Shown here: in pieces, positions 1 to 10,543 of the stretch
How the letters are laid out: each line of letters starts with the position of its first letter
Position numbering within the stretch: the stretch's first letter is position 1
Program-made: the position numbers and the translations under genes
The notes under the pieces: model-generated
Told to the model about the DNA's origin: nothing
What the model saw: the letters and a program-made list of their open reading frames with translations, nothing else
Databases searched by the model: none
Source: Prunus persica
Taxonomy: Eukaryota > Streptophyta > Magnoliopsida > Rosales > Rosaceae
NCBI RefSeq assembly: GCF_000346465.2
Contig: NC_034009.1
Span: forward strand, 35,285,557-35,349,556
Direction of reading: 5' to 3'
Length of the DNA: 64,000 nt

Positions 1-610
1 AATCTCTTCTTGTTTTGAATATACTGAAGGAATGGAGAAGGATGGTTTCTCCATTGAATCTGGTGATTATAAAGTTGAGGATTCTCCATATGGTCATTCA
101 ATTCGTTTTTCTGAACATGTTAAGAATTAGATCTATAGACCTTGGAGAAATTCTGTGATTATCCAATTTGTAAGGAAGACTCATACCTATAATTTTGTCT
201 TTGCACGTCTGAAGCAGCGTTGGAGACTTAAGGGACCAATGCAATTAGTTGCTTTAGACAATGGGTTATTCATTGTTCGTTTTGTTCTTGAGGAGGATTT
301 GTTGTATGTGTTAACTGGGGGTCCTTGGGTAGTAGCATGGCAGTATGTTGCTGTTAAAAAACGGAGACCTGACAAGGCTACGTATAGGGGGGTTCTGGTT
401 AAAGTTCAAGCTAAACCTTCTGCTTGGAAAAGTCAACAGCTTTCTATGGCTAGAAGAATCACTTTAATCCAATCTGTTGCTTCTTCTATGCCTCTATATA
501 CCATGCAAACGGCTAAGCTACCTCAAGCTCTTTGTGAAGATCTTGACAAATCTTCTAAAAGTTTAGGCAGAGGATGGTGTACAAAACCACAGTGCATGCA
601 GTTGATTAGA
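1..610 (+). pseudogene. LINE relic: DUF4283 (ORF1) joined to reverse-transcriptase tail (ORF2), copy A
   Basis: Bases about 18-376 encode a DUF4283-type domain of plant L1-like LINEs; visible pieces include LKQRWRLKG, QLVALDNG and GPWVV. The reading then runs directly into the C-terminal (thumb) part of a LINE reverse transcriptase, with pieces such as AWKSQQLSMA, TLIQSVASSMPLYTMQT and LPQALCEDLDK. The zinc knuckle, endonuclease and most of the RT are missing, so this is an internally deleted element. An in-frame TAG at 128-130 breaks the ORF1 part. The same ORF1-ORF2 junction occurs in copy B, so the internal deletion is older than the duplication. No poly(A) tail is obvious at the 3' side. 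Confidence 0.75.
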
Positions 611-1110
611 TGACTACCAAAACCCCAAGTGAAGTTTCTCCTCAGAAGTGAAGTGATATATATCATTCTTTGAATCTTGAAGATCAATAAGATGCTACGC
701 TCCCTTTGTGGAGTTTCCTTACTGCATTTCTTATGTAACCTCTAATAAGACCTTTATTTGTGAATGTTTTGGATTTATCATCATTGGCACTAGGCCGCGG
801 GTTAAAATAGGTGCAGCCATTTCTGGATTGTGATATTTTTGAACTAGTTTTAACGTAGGATTTGGTTGTGGATAAGTCTAAAATCACAGAAAGTAAAGAG
901 CAAAAAGATTCGCAATCACTAAATCAGGCTACCAAGCCAAATATTTATTGTCAATATCATTATTTTTTACCCGATACAAACGATATTGAGAAGAAGGAAT
1001 CGGACACAAGACTTCCGGCTAAGAGCGAAATGTCATTTGAGTTCAAGCTTATGAGCTTGGTTTATTCTTAACTATTGATATCAGATTCACCATTAACTTT
1101 TGGGGCTCCT

Positions 1111-1458
1111 TCAATTCTTGCAACAACACGTATCGTTGTCGATGCATCCGCCATTGATGTTTCCGCCATATTGTTGAATGCAGGTTAAGATACAGGATTG
1201 CTTTGAGCAGTTAATCATTGGAATAGTAGGGAAGGAGCATGTTTGTGCCTCTCCTTGCATTTTACCTAAATATCCACCCCCAAAACAAAACAAAAAAAAG
1301 GTTAAGACATGTGAAGCCATAAACCAAGCATGAATTCAGATTGTGAACCAAAAAGCCTAATATATTTATTATATATAAAAAAAGGACATGCATATACCAA
1401 GAGAGAAAACCAAGAGAAGCAAAATAAGCATAGGGAAAAAAGCTGACTGGCCCTTCAT
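1111..1458 (-). CDS. Defensin-like (DEFL) cysteine-rich secreted peptide, copy A
   Basis: Two exons on the minus strand: 1458-1398 (61 nt) and 1265-1111 (155 nt), with a 132-bp GT-AG intron in phase 1. The product is 71 residues. Exon 1 encodes a signal peptide: MKGQSAFFPM, then a Leu-rich core LILLLLVFSL. Exon 2 encodes a short linker and a mature peptide with eight cysteines spaced C-x9-C-x4-C-x3-C-x11-C-x5-C-C-C, including the GGC and C-x-C elements of the cysteine-stabilised alpha-beta fold. The phase-1 intron after the signal peptide is the usual DEFL gene structure. Plant DEFLs act as antimicrobial or reproductive signalling peptides outside the cell; the role here is unknown. The paralogue at 7943-8286 keeps both splice sites and every cysteine. 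Exon 2 has a second possible in-frame acceptor, four codons downstream. Confidence 0.68.
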
Positions 1459-2889
1459 CTCTGTCTTTGAGAACAAGTATGAAAAATATGTACTCAGCGG
1501 TCACAGTGCTAATAACCTGCAAGCTCTCCTCGATCTCTATGTCTTCTTTTATAACAATCTTAAGGCTAATAATCATCCCTTCCACACACTGTCGGTCAAA
1601 CTATTCTAATCTCCTAGATTCTCAATTAATGATACATATACATTGGTCTTGATTTGCATCCCTAAAGGGAGATTTGAATGTGACCCGTAACATTTTGTAT
1701 TTTGCAATCTTTGGATTCGTATGACTGCCATATATGGTTGCCCATTAAGGGATTACCATATGGTTGGGATTCGGATCCTCAGCTAGGATCTCCTTACCTT
1801 CTTTTCTCTATGCCACTTCACTAAAACAAATCACTCAAAATTGACACATTCGTTATATAACTACCTAAAAATGTAAGAGGGGATTTATTAATTAAATTGG
1901 GTTAAAGAGTTTATATAGTGATAATAATTTAGAAAAATAATATCATCTAGTAAAGCGGAATGTTCCATGTTATATATTTCTTAATTGAAAATGTTTGTTG
2001 ATCGTATTTTTATATATTAATAATCGGAGGAGAACTCGAATTAAATATAAATCACACTAGACCATTAGTTAATAAGTCACTTTTATCGTATTTCCGACCG
2101 ACGAAATAAACTGGCCCGAAACTAATCCTAACAAAGCGGTTAGGTTTGGCCTGTTTGGGGTTGGGCCTAATCGACAGTTTACAATAACCCTTGGGTTTAG
2201 TTCTTGTACAATTTAATTGATAACCGGCCCTTTTCACCTATATACTGCAATACATACATTACGATCATAAAAGAATGAGACAACTCAAGTGCTCGAGTTT
2301 ACACGTCGGTTTTTAAGCAAGAAACGACGACACCAATGAGAAAGCTATCTTCTCTTGCATCCCAAGAAAATGGCAAGTCTTACCTCAGCTTTCCCGTGCC
2401 CAAATTAACCCGCCCCTTCAAGTTGTCACCTGCCTTGCACCAGCCTGCCTAATATTTCCGGCAGGCCCAGTTGGGATTTTTAAGAAATGCCTAATTTTTT
2501 TAGATATATGTCGTCATTCCATTTCCTTTGCTTGATTCTTTCCCTTCCTTGGAAAATGACTTAAAACAATGTCACCAAGAAAACATTATTCACCGCACAA
2601 CCTTTTTTGTATCAATTTTTCCCCTTAATGTGGATGTTAGTAATATTCAAAGAGAAAATTTAAAATAACTTTAAGGGACCAATGGGCAACTAATATGTTT
2701 TTGGTTCATAATGTCATTTAAGCAAAGCAAAAGTCTGTAACAAAACAATGCTTGGGGAAAAAGTTAAGGAAAGACAAATGATTGTTCTTCATTTGTGCAG
2801 CATACATACCGGTTGTAATTAGCTGGAAGAATGAACGAAAACTCTATTATCAACAAAATATCATGAATGAGGAATTTAATCGGGTCACT

Positions 2890-3542
2890 ATGAGTGCGTT
2901 GGAATGCGCTTCACGCGCTCCCTTTCCTTCTGCGTTCTCTTGCCCAACTCTTTCAGATCCAATTAGCTCGAGGGCGACTGCGTCTCCTGGTTTCACGTTT
3001 TCGCTCACCGGCCTACCGAGAGTCCTGTTGTCATGAAGGATGGTTCGTCCAAACGATTCTGTTCTGAGGATTTTGCGCCTCCTGAAGGCGATGATGGTGG
3101 CATGGATCAGTCCGATCAGATCCCTTCCATGCTAGAGGTCAATTTCAAAGATAAGTTACTAAGCTCTTCTTGTTTAAATATACTGAAGGAATGGAGAAGG
3201 ATGGTTTCTCCATTGAATATGGTGATTATGAAGTTGAGGATTCTCCATATGGTCATTCAATTCTTTTTTCTGAACATGTTAAGAATAAGATCTATAGACC
3301 TTGGAGAAATTCTGTGATTATCCAATTTGTAAGGAAGACTCATACCTATAATTTCATCTTTTCACGTCTGAAGCAACGCTGGAGACTTAAGGGACTGATG
3401 CAATTAGTTGCTTTAGACAATGGGTTCTTCATTGTTCATTTTGTTCTTGAGGAGGATTTGTTGTATGTGTTAACTGAGGGTCCTTGGGTAGTAGCAGGGC
3501 AGTATGTTGTTGTTAAAAAACGGAGACCTGATAAGGCTACGT
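2890..3542 (+). pseudogene. LINE relic, 5' part including ORF1 start, copy B
   Basis: A GC-richer leader (about 2890-3032) precedes a start at 3033 (MKDGSSKRFCSEDF), then an acidic linker and the DUF4283 domain ending near 3540 with GPWVVAGQYV. A net 1-base loss near 3175 relative to copy A shifts the frame between the N-terminal part and the DUF4283 domain, so ORF1 is broken. The element is split at 3542 by the 3.06-kb insertion and resumes at 6601. It is related to copy A at 1-610, but here the 5' end is inside the window. Confidence 0.72.
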
Positions 3543-4076
3543 TGACAGGACCCGCCTCGAGATTTCCCCAAAACCGGGGCGAAGCCCATCTTTATTCCGA
3601 CATCTTCCCGATGCCGGGCCCACCTACTAGAAACCGAGACTCTCTACCAAAATTTTGGCAGAGTCTCCCCTGTGAATTGAACAAACCAATTAAATTTAGC
3701 ATGCATAAAAATACAGAATAATCCTAACCAGCAGCATGCTTTGAAGCGAATAAACAGTTTACAACAAAATAGCCTCCGGCCTCACAATTCAACCCTAACA
3801 GGGGCGATAACAGAGCATGTCTAAGGACTTCAATTACAACAAAATAGAGTACAAAGGAAATAACATGAAGAAAGAGTCCTACGATGACTCAAGGCTCGGA
3901 AGCGCACGATCCGGCTCTGCTGCGGAGCTCAGTCAACTACTGGCTGGGGGGGCGCAAAACAGAAAATTGTGAGTGGACAAAAATAAATTCAGTTTAGTGT
4001 AAACCAACGTAATATAACCCCACCGTTTAGAAAACCATGCAAGAAATCCCATGCATCTCAAAACCGTCATACTCAA

Positions 4077-4077
<1 letters not shown>

Positions 4078-4125
<48 letters not shown>

Positions 4126-4126
4126 C
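4078..4126. repeat. (AT)n microsatellite
   Basis: An almost pure TA dinucleotide run with one interruption, inside the solo-LTR-like element. Confidence 0.95.
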
Positions 4127-6275
4127 AAGACAAATCAATACCAGATGCCAAGTCCGAAATCCATAAAGAATACTTTACAAAACCTACCATCCAAAAACTT
4201 ATAAATCCCACAACCAAACTCTCAAAAGCGTACCCACTGGCACAACCGGCAAGGAAGTATCCACACCGAGAAACAAGAATGAATGAATAGATATAAATAT
4301 ATAATATAAGAGATATATATATAGTATAAATATAACCATCACCTTGTTGTACCGGGGAAACAATCTAACCGGGGGATTGTTTGACTAGTCACCCTGGCAG
4401 AGTCCTCGTGATGAGTCCTTAATCCACCATGTGACTAGGGAACGAGTCGTCCAACTGGGGGACCAACTCTCAGCCAGAACGTACCGTCGATAACCTCAAA
4501 ACCCGTACATCTGTGATCAGTCCTACGCGTGCAGACTACCCAATTAAGGGTCTATAGCAACATCCCGTCAAGGATGCCGCGGGTCCCGACAATTCCAAGT
4601 ATCTCAAGTCTCCGTATCCAAGTTCCACATCCGGAGAGGTACATAGGGTAGTGCTTACAGCACACCAAACTGACATTCTATACTCACCACTTTCCACAAT
4701 CTCCTCTCAACAACCCAAGTACCTCACACATAGCCAAATATATATATAGAAATCCCCAAAATCCATATATTCATACTCAAGATACTCAAATACGTCAAAA
4801 CCCAAAATATATTTTCAATGCCTCATAAAAATATCACTTTCAACAATTTCATAAATAATATATCCAAAATGCCATTTAAAACATCGTGCCTAATATTTCC
4901 CAAAATCCATATATAAAATATACTTTCAATACCCAACTATGCCAAAGCACTATACAAACATCAAATTCAACTCATGAATATAATATATTCGTTAAATCAT
5001 TTAAAACATTATGCATAAATCTTTCATCAATAAAACCATGCATAAGATTTGAAAACAAAGTCTACTCACAAGTAGTCCCACGCTGCTTGACCCTGAGAGG
5101 GTCCTGCCTGCTGTGTATGCGTGGTCGGATTACCTAATTCAGAATACGTATACGAGATTAATACGAAACGTTTCGAACGAGTACTTTAAATTAAATATCC
5201 TAATTTTCCAGGTTTCTAGTAAGTGTACTAGGAATGAGACGTTCTAAGGTCCAACTACCCAATTTGGACGATGGAACAATTTCGGGAGACACTCGGTCAA
5301 CCAGCGGTCAAACTTCCCAATTTGGGTCAACCGGGCCCACGGGACCCACGACCTCCGTTTTACAACCCAAAAGTTCCTAAAGGTTTCACAAGGTCTAAGA
5401 TACCCGTCTCGCAAGTTTGGTCCGAAACGGACAGTTAGATCGCTTACAATCGGACGATCGGCCGGTTATTATAAAACGCAAACTTTAAGTTATTGAACCG
5501 GAACATCCGGGGTTCCGATTCACAATCCGCGAATTCCTATACAATCCTAGGAATACCTAGAACAACATATTTTAATTCGGAAAGGATCTAACGGTCGGAA
5601 CCTATCGAACCCGGATAACGCACAATATGCGAAAATCCGTTCGACAGTCAAACGATGTCCGAATTGAGATCCGCGAAATCCTACGTGCTCGTGACAACCA
5701 GGAGATCGCATTGGGACACATATGCCCCTCTGCTACAGTGCTCACACGCCGCCACACGCGCGGGCAGCGAGCGGGTGTCCAAAGCGATAAAGCTTCGTCG
5801 GAAAAACTCAACATCTCGGCTCAAGATTCCTATCCTTGGTACAACACCCTATTTGGAGTCACTTTTGTTCTTGGGCCTACCCCAAAAAGTGACTGGAAGT
5901 GGCCGAAAACAAACTCCCAAAATCGGCAGAATTTCAAATCGAAGATCAGCTATCCTATGCTCAAAATTAATGAAATCCTATCCAACCATCAGCTAGAGCA
6001 TGGAAAATACGTAGAAATCCATACCTTACTCGTCAAATTTGGAGAAGAAATGAGAGAGAACGAGCGGTTTGAAAATATGTGAAAACCGGCTCGTTTTTCT
6101 GCAGATTCCGGCGACACCAGCGGCTGCCGAGGTCGGGGATGGAGCGGGATGGAAGGAGGAGGAGCTGGCGGTCCTTTTGGGACCGGTACCACTCCAAACG
6201 GTGGCCGATGGCGGCCGTGGTGGCTCTTGGAGCCACCGGCTGTGCAGAAAAAAAGGGGAAGGGGAGGGGCTGTTC

Positions 6276-6277
<2 letters not shown>

Positions 6278-6333
<56 letters not shown>
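6278..6333. repeat. (GA)n microsatellite, about 28 units
   Basis: A 56-base pure GA tract near the right end of the solo-LTR-like element. It produces the low-complexity Arg-Glu ORFs on both strands here, which are not genes. Confidence 0.97.
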
Positions 6334-6336
<3 letters not shown>

Positions 6337-6600
6337 CAGATATTTTAAACCCAGACTTCAAAATATTTACGGTTTTGCCATTGTCGATGTTTTGCCCGTA
6401 ACTTTTTCGTTACAACTCCGATTCAAGCCTACCGCATGTCTACGAATTCGTCTCAATACCACGGACTCAGAAATACCAGTTACTGCCCCAAACACTTTCC
6501 GAGCAAGAAAATGATCAATTTACCCCTACCCTAAGGGTAAATTCATAAATTTGCTTAAAAAATTTAAAATAGGAATTAAATTTAGAGTCGGGGTGTTACA

Positions 6601-6834
6601 TACGTATAGGAGGGTTCTGGTTAAAGTTCAGGCTAAACCTTCTGCTTGGAAAAGTCAACTGCTTTCTATGGCTGGAAGAATCACTTTAATCCAATCTGTT
6701 GCTTCTTCTATGCCTCTATATACTATGCAGACGGCTAAGCTTCCTGAAGCTCTTTGTGAAGATCTTGACAAATTTTCTAAAAGTTTAGGCAGAGGATGGT
6801 GTACAAAACCACAGTGCATGCGGTTGATTAGATG
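6601..6834 (+). pseudogene. LINE relic, reverse-transcriptase tail, copy B
   Basis: This continues the LINE relic interrupted at 3542. It encodes the RT thumb-like piece with AWKSQLLSMAGR, TLIQSVASSMPLYTMQT and LPEALCEDLDK. It keeps LSMAGR, the usual LINE form, where copy A has LSMARR. It is cut at 6834 by the hAT element. Confidence 0.75.
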
Positions 6835-7440
6835 CAGACACGTACCTACTAACATGCTAACCTGGGCTAAAGCCCAGACAGCTTGTTTTTTAATAGACTA
6901 AATTAATATTCTAGCCTATGTCACCTAAATAAAATATTATTAATTAATCCCATTAGGACTAGGCTAACCACTTAAATAAAATATTATTAACTAATCCTAT
7001 TAGGACTAGGCTGACCAACAAATAAATAAAAAGAATAAAATTTACAAAAACATACTACTTGATTGATAGATTGATTCGTTTAGTGCTAACTCTTCATGTG
7101 TCTACAATAACAACAGAATGAGCGTTTTCATGTACGAGACTTATTCAAAATCGACTTCGGAATTAGATAGGTGATGAGTTTCTTGCTAATTGTATGCTAC
7201 ATCATATCGAAAGAGAATTTGCTGATAATATAGATAATGAATCAATAATTAGTGATTTCAATGCTATGAAGACTTGAATGGTGCAACTTCTATAAGTGTT
7301 ATTTGAGGGGTAAGACTCATTATGTCTCCCACGTATTTTTTTGTTATCAATGAAATTTACTCATACCGTTGAGTTTTCAATAGGTTTGTATATAAGGTAA
7401 ATTTAGCCCACGCCATTTTGAAATTCTGGGTCCGTCCCTG
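6835..7440 (+). mobile_element. hAT deletion derivative, 606 bp, TSD ATTAGATG
   Basis: The element starts CAGACACGTACC and ends GGTCCGTCCCTG; the ends pair imperfectly as terminal inverted repeats (9 of 12). A perfect 8-bp target duplication ATTAGATG flanks it (6827-6834, 7441-7448), and copy A keeps the single-copy target. Around 7166-7276 a reading IGDEFLANCMLHHIERE followed by IISDFNAMKT and a stop resembles the C-terminal end of plant TTF/ZMYM-type hAT transposases, so it is a remnant of an autonomous element. Confidence 0.82.
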
Positions 7441-7942
7441 ATTAGATGACAACCAAAACCCCAAGTGAAATCTCTCCTCAGAAGTGATGTATATCATTCT
7501 TTGAATCTTGAAGATCAATAAGATGCTACGCTCCCTTTGTGGAGTTTCCTTACTGCATTTCTTATGTAACCTCTAATAAGACCTTTATTTGTGAATGTTT
7601 TGGATTTATCATCATTGGCACTAGGCCGCTGGTTAAAATAGATGCAGCCATTTCTGGATTGTGATATTTTTGAACTAGTTTTAACGTAGGATTTGGTTGT
7701 GGATAAGTCTAACATCACAGAAAGTAAAGAGCAAAAAGATTTGCAATCACTAAATCAGGCTACCAAGCCAAATATTTATTGTCAAAATCATTATTTTTTA
7801 TCCGATACAAATGATATTGAGAAAGAAGGAATCGGACACAAGACTTCCGGCTAAGAACGAAATGTCATTTGAGTTCAAGCTTATGAGCTTGGTTTATTGT
7901 TAACTATTGATATCAGATTCACCATTAACTTTTGGGACTCCT

Positions 7943-8286
7943 TCAATTATTGCAACAACATGTATCGTTGTCGATGCATCCGCCATTGATGTTTCCGCCA
8001 TATTGTTGAATGCAGGTTAAGATACAGGATTGCTTTGAGCAGTTCATAATTGGAATAGTAGGGAAGGAGCATGTTTGTGCCTCTCCTTGCATTTTACCTA
8101 AATATCCACCCCAAAAAAAAAAAAAAAAGGTTAAGACATGTGAAGCCATAAACCGAGCATGAATTCAGATTGTGAACCAAAAAGCCTAATATATTTATTA
8201 TATATAAAGAAGGACATGCATATACCAAGAGAGAAAACCAAGAGGAGCAAAATAAGCAGGGGGAAAAAAGCTGACTGGCCCTTCAT
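7943..8286 (-). CDS. Defensin-like (DEFL) cysteine-rich secreted peptide, copy B
   Basis: This is the paralogue of the gene at 1111-1458. The exons are 8286-8226 (61 nt) and 8097-7943 (155 nt), again with a phase-1 GT-AG intron, giving 71 residues. The signal peptide has a Leu in place of the internal Met of copy A, and the last pair of residues is NN rather than KN. In the mature part Met-Ile is swapped to Ile-Met. All eight cysteines and both splice sites are kept. The start is the first ATG before the hydrophobic core. Both copies may be active, or the pair may be a recent duplication not yet decayed; there are too few differences to tell. Confidence 0.66.
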
Positions 8287-9820
8287 CTCTGTCTCTGAGA
8301 ACAAGTATGAAACATATGTACTCAGCGGTCACAGTGCTAATAACCTGCAAGCTCTCCTCGATCTCTATGTCTTCGTTTATAACAATCTTAAGGCTAATAG
8401 TCATCCCTTCCACACACTGTCAGTCAAACTCTTCTAATCTCCTAGATTCTCAATTAATGATACATATACATTGGTCATGATTTGCATCCCTAAAGGGAGA
8501 TTTGAATGTGACCTGTATCATTTTGTATTTTGCAATCTTTGGATTCGTATGACTGCCATTTATGGTTGCCCATTAAAGGGATTACCATATGGTTGGGATT
8601 CGGATCCTCAGCTAGGATCTCCTTACCTTCTTTTCTCTATGCCACTTCACTAAAACAAATCACTCAAAATTGGCACATTCGTCATATAACTACCTAAAAA
8701 TGTAAAAGGGAATTTTATTAATTAAATTGGGTTAAAGAGTTTATATAGTGATAATAATTTAGAAAATTAATATCATCTAATAAAGCGGAATGTTCCATGT
8801 TATATATTTCTTAATTGAAAATGTTTGTTGATCGTATTTTATATATTAATAATAAGAGGAGAACTCGAATTAAATATAAATCACAATAGATTACTAGTTA
8901 GTTAATCACTTTTATTGTAATTCCGACTGAGAAAATAAACTGGCCCGAAACTAATCCAAACAAAGTGGTTAGGTTTGGCCCGTTTGGGGTTGGGCCTAAT
9001 CGACAGTGTACAATAACCCTTGGGTTTGGTTCTTGTACAATTTAATTGATAGCCAACCCTTTTCACCTATATACTGCAATTACATACATTAAGATCATAA
9101 AAGGTGAGGATGAAATGAGGAGGGGGACGCGGCTTCGCGTGGCTTCGCGGATGAGACAACTCAGGTGCTCAAGTTTACACGTAGCTTTTTAAGCAAGAAA
9201 CGACGGCATCAATGAGAAAGCTATCTTCTCTTGCATCCCAAGAAAATGGCAAGTCTTACCTCAGCCTTCTCGTGCCCCAATTAACCCGCCCCTCCAAATT
9301 GTCACCTGCCCAGCACCAGCCCTTGCTTGATTCTTTCCCTTCCTTGGAAAGTGACTTAAAACAATGTCACCAAGAAAACATTATTCCGCGGCACAACGTT
9401 TTTTTATATCAATTTTTCCCCTTAATGTGGGTGTTTGTAATATTCAAAGAGAAAATTTAAAATAATTTTAAGGGACCAATGGGCAGCTAATCTGTTTTTG
9501 GTTCATAATGTCATTTAAGCAAAGCAAAAGTCTGTAACAAAACAATGCTTGGGGAAAAAGTTAAGGAAACACAAAAGTCTGTATACCGATTGTAATCAAC
9601 TGGAAGAAAGAATGAAAACTATGTCATAAACAAAATTTAATTCCTTTTAATTTCCAATCTCATCAAAATTTACATTTCCCGTATAAAAATAAAAATAAAC
9701 CCAAAAAACCCACCAGAAAAATATTTTTAAAAAAAGTAGAACCAGAGGAAACAAAAAAAAACAGAACACTCTGTCTCTCTGAAGATATGCGAAAACTGAA
9801 ACAGAGCAGGCTCAGTGACC

Positions 9821-10417
9821 TCACTGGTTTTGATGGTGGTGGGCTTCTTCTTCTTCTTCTAATTGCCCCTGTTGGGTTTCTGTATTGCTGTTTTGAATAC
9901 TACTCACAGCTTCATCAAGATGCTGGGCTCCCAATTCCTCTTTCATTTTCTCAGAAGAACTCTCTTCTTTATCTCCATCTTTACTCTCTCCCTGTTCATC
10001 AACAACGTGCTTATCAGCACCAAAGGAAGCAACTTTAGAGCACAATGAAACAGGCGTCGCCAAAAAAGTTGCGTTCTCATTTCCAGCCATTATCACCAAA
10101 ATCTTCTCTTCAGAAACCTTCACTGTCTTGCTAGACTCATCGCCTTGATCTTTCTCATCACCACCGCCACTCTCCAAGTCCCTTTCGCCTCCTTCTCTGT
10201 CTTCCAATCGGCTCGAAAGCTTCCAGTAAGAGCAGGCCAGGATCAACAGAGCAAACGCAATAAGACCCAGCATCGCTGCCAGGCCTCCGAAGAGGTATGG
10301 CACCGGAGAGTGCCATGGCGAGCGCTGCTGCTGAACAGCCATGGCTGGTGTTGGCGGCAATGATTCCAATGAAGATTTTGTTGCTGTTGTTGCAGAGATG
10401 GCAGTTAAGGTTCTCAT
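9821..10417 (-). CDS. GDU: GLUTAMINE DUMPER family protein
   Basis: A single-exon gene of 198 residues. Plant GDU proteins are small single-pass plasma-membrane proteins whose overexpression increases amino-acid (notably glutamine) export. The N-terminal region SPWHSPVPYLFGGLAAM leads into one membrane segment at about residues 40-63. The diagnostic cytosolic VIMAG motif (EKILVIMAG, about 104-112) is followed by TFLATPV. The C-terminal half is acidic and Glu/Ser-rich, ending in a poly-Glu and His run. The length is at the upper end of the family. The ATG at 10417 starts the only long frame covering the motif and lies about 120 bp below a TATA box. The exact family member cannot be assigned. 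Confidence 0.93.
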   Translation of the reverse strand: MRTLTAISATTATKSSLESLPPTPAMAVQQQRSPWHSPVPYLFGGLAAMLGLIAFALLILACSYWKLSSRLEDREGGERDLESGGGDEKDQGDESSKTVKVSEEKILVIMAGNENATFLATPVSLCSKVASFGADKHVVDEQGESKDGDKEESSSEKMKEELGAQHLDEAVSSIQNSNTETQQGQLEEEEEAHHHQNQ

Positions 10418-10535
10418 TTTTTAAATTTTTTTTCCTTTTGGGGTTTCTTGAGGTTGAGGGTGAGAGGAAGGTTTTGAGTAGATGAAAAGAAGGTGAGGAA
10501 TTTGAGCTTGTGAAAATGGAGGTGGTAGGCTATTG

Positions 10536-10543
10536 TATTTATA
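10536..10543 (-). promoter_or_regulatory. TATA box of the glutamine dumper gene
   Basis: TATAAATA on the minus strand, about 120 bases upstream of the ATG at 10417. This would put transcription start near 10,505-10,510 and give a 5' leader of about 90 nt. Confidence 0.6.

Larger units (their letters stand above)
1..2870. repeat. Tandem segmental duplication, copy A
   Basis: This stretch is repeated nearly base for base at about 3162-3542 and 6601-9650 (copy B). It contains the 3' part of a LINE relic (to about 610), a non-coding middle, a minus-strand defensin-like gene and about 1.3 kb of its upstream flank. The left end lies outside the window. Copy A lacks the two large insertions found in copy B and so records their empty target sites (ctacgtatagg near 379-389 and gattagatga near 604-613). 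It has its own insertion of roughly 90 bp near 2430-2530. Similarity fades around 2860-2880, just before the LINE 5' region of copy B begins. Confidence 0.9.
3543..6600 (-). mobile_element. Solo-LTR-like element, 3,058 bp, TSD TACGT
   Basis: Read on the minus strand the element begins TGTAACACCCC and ends TCCTGTCA, the TG..CA ends of LTR retrotransposons. It is flanked by a perfect 5-bp duplication TACGT (3538-3542 and 6601-6605). Copy A keeps the uninterrupted target (ctacgtatagg). There are no gag, protease, RT or integrase coding pieces and no second terminal copy, so a solo LTR left by LTR-LTR recombination is the simplest reading. TGTAACACCCC starts and LTRs of about 3-4 kb are known from Tekay/Del-type Ty3 elements; that family label is inference. 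It contains an (AT)n tract and a (GA)n tract. The ORFs within it (for example about 5627-6082) lack recognisable domains. Confidence 0.82.
3162..9650. repeat. Tandem segmental duplication, copy B (enlarged by two insertions)
   Basis: This is the second copy of the block at 1-2870. Removing 3543-6600 and 6835-7440 restores near-continuous identity with copy A. Smaller differences include a GC-rich insertion of about 45 bp near 9107-9150 containing two copies of ggcttcgcg, absent from copy A. Similarity ends around 9640, shortly before the glutamine dumper gene. Confidence 0.88.

Noticed and set aside
684..887. Minus-strand 67-codon ORF present in both duplicates (also 7515-7718)
   Set aside because: The two copies differ at only three bases and all three change an amino acid, as expected of neutral non-coding DNA. 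There is no domain or signal peptide.
4380..4450. Possible hammerhead-ribozyme-like word gatgagtcc in the solo LTR
   Set aside because: The conserved CUGAUGA and GAAA core pairs with suitable stems are absent.
5627..6082. 151-codon ORF in the solo-LTR-like element
   Set aside because: No retrotransposon or other domain, and other frames are also open here.
6026..6514. Overlapping Arg-Glu and Leu-Ser repeat ORFs
   Set aside because: They are produced by the (GA)n microsatellite in the solo LTR.
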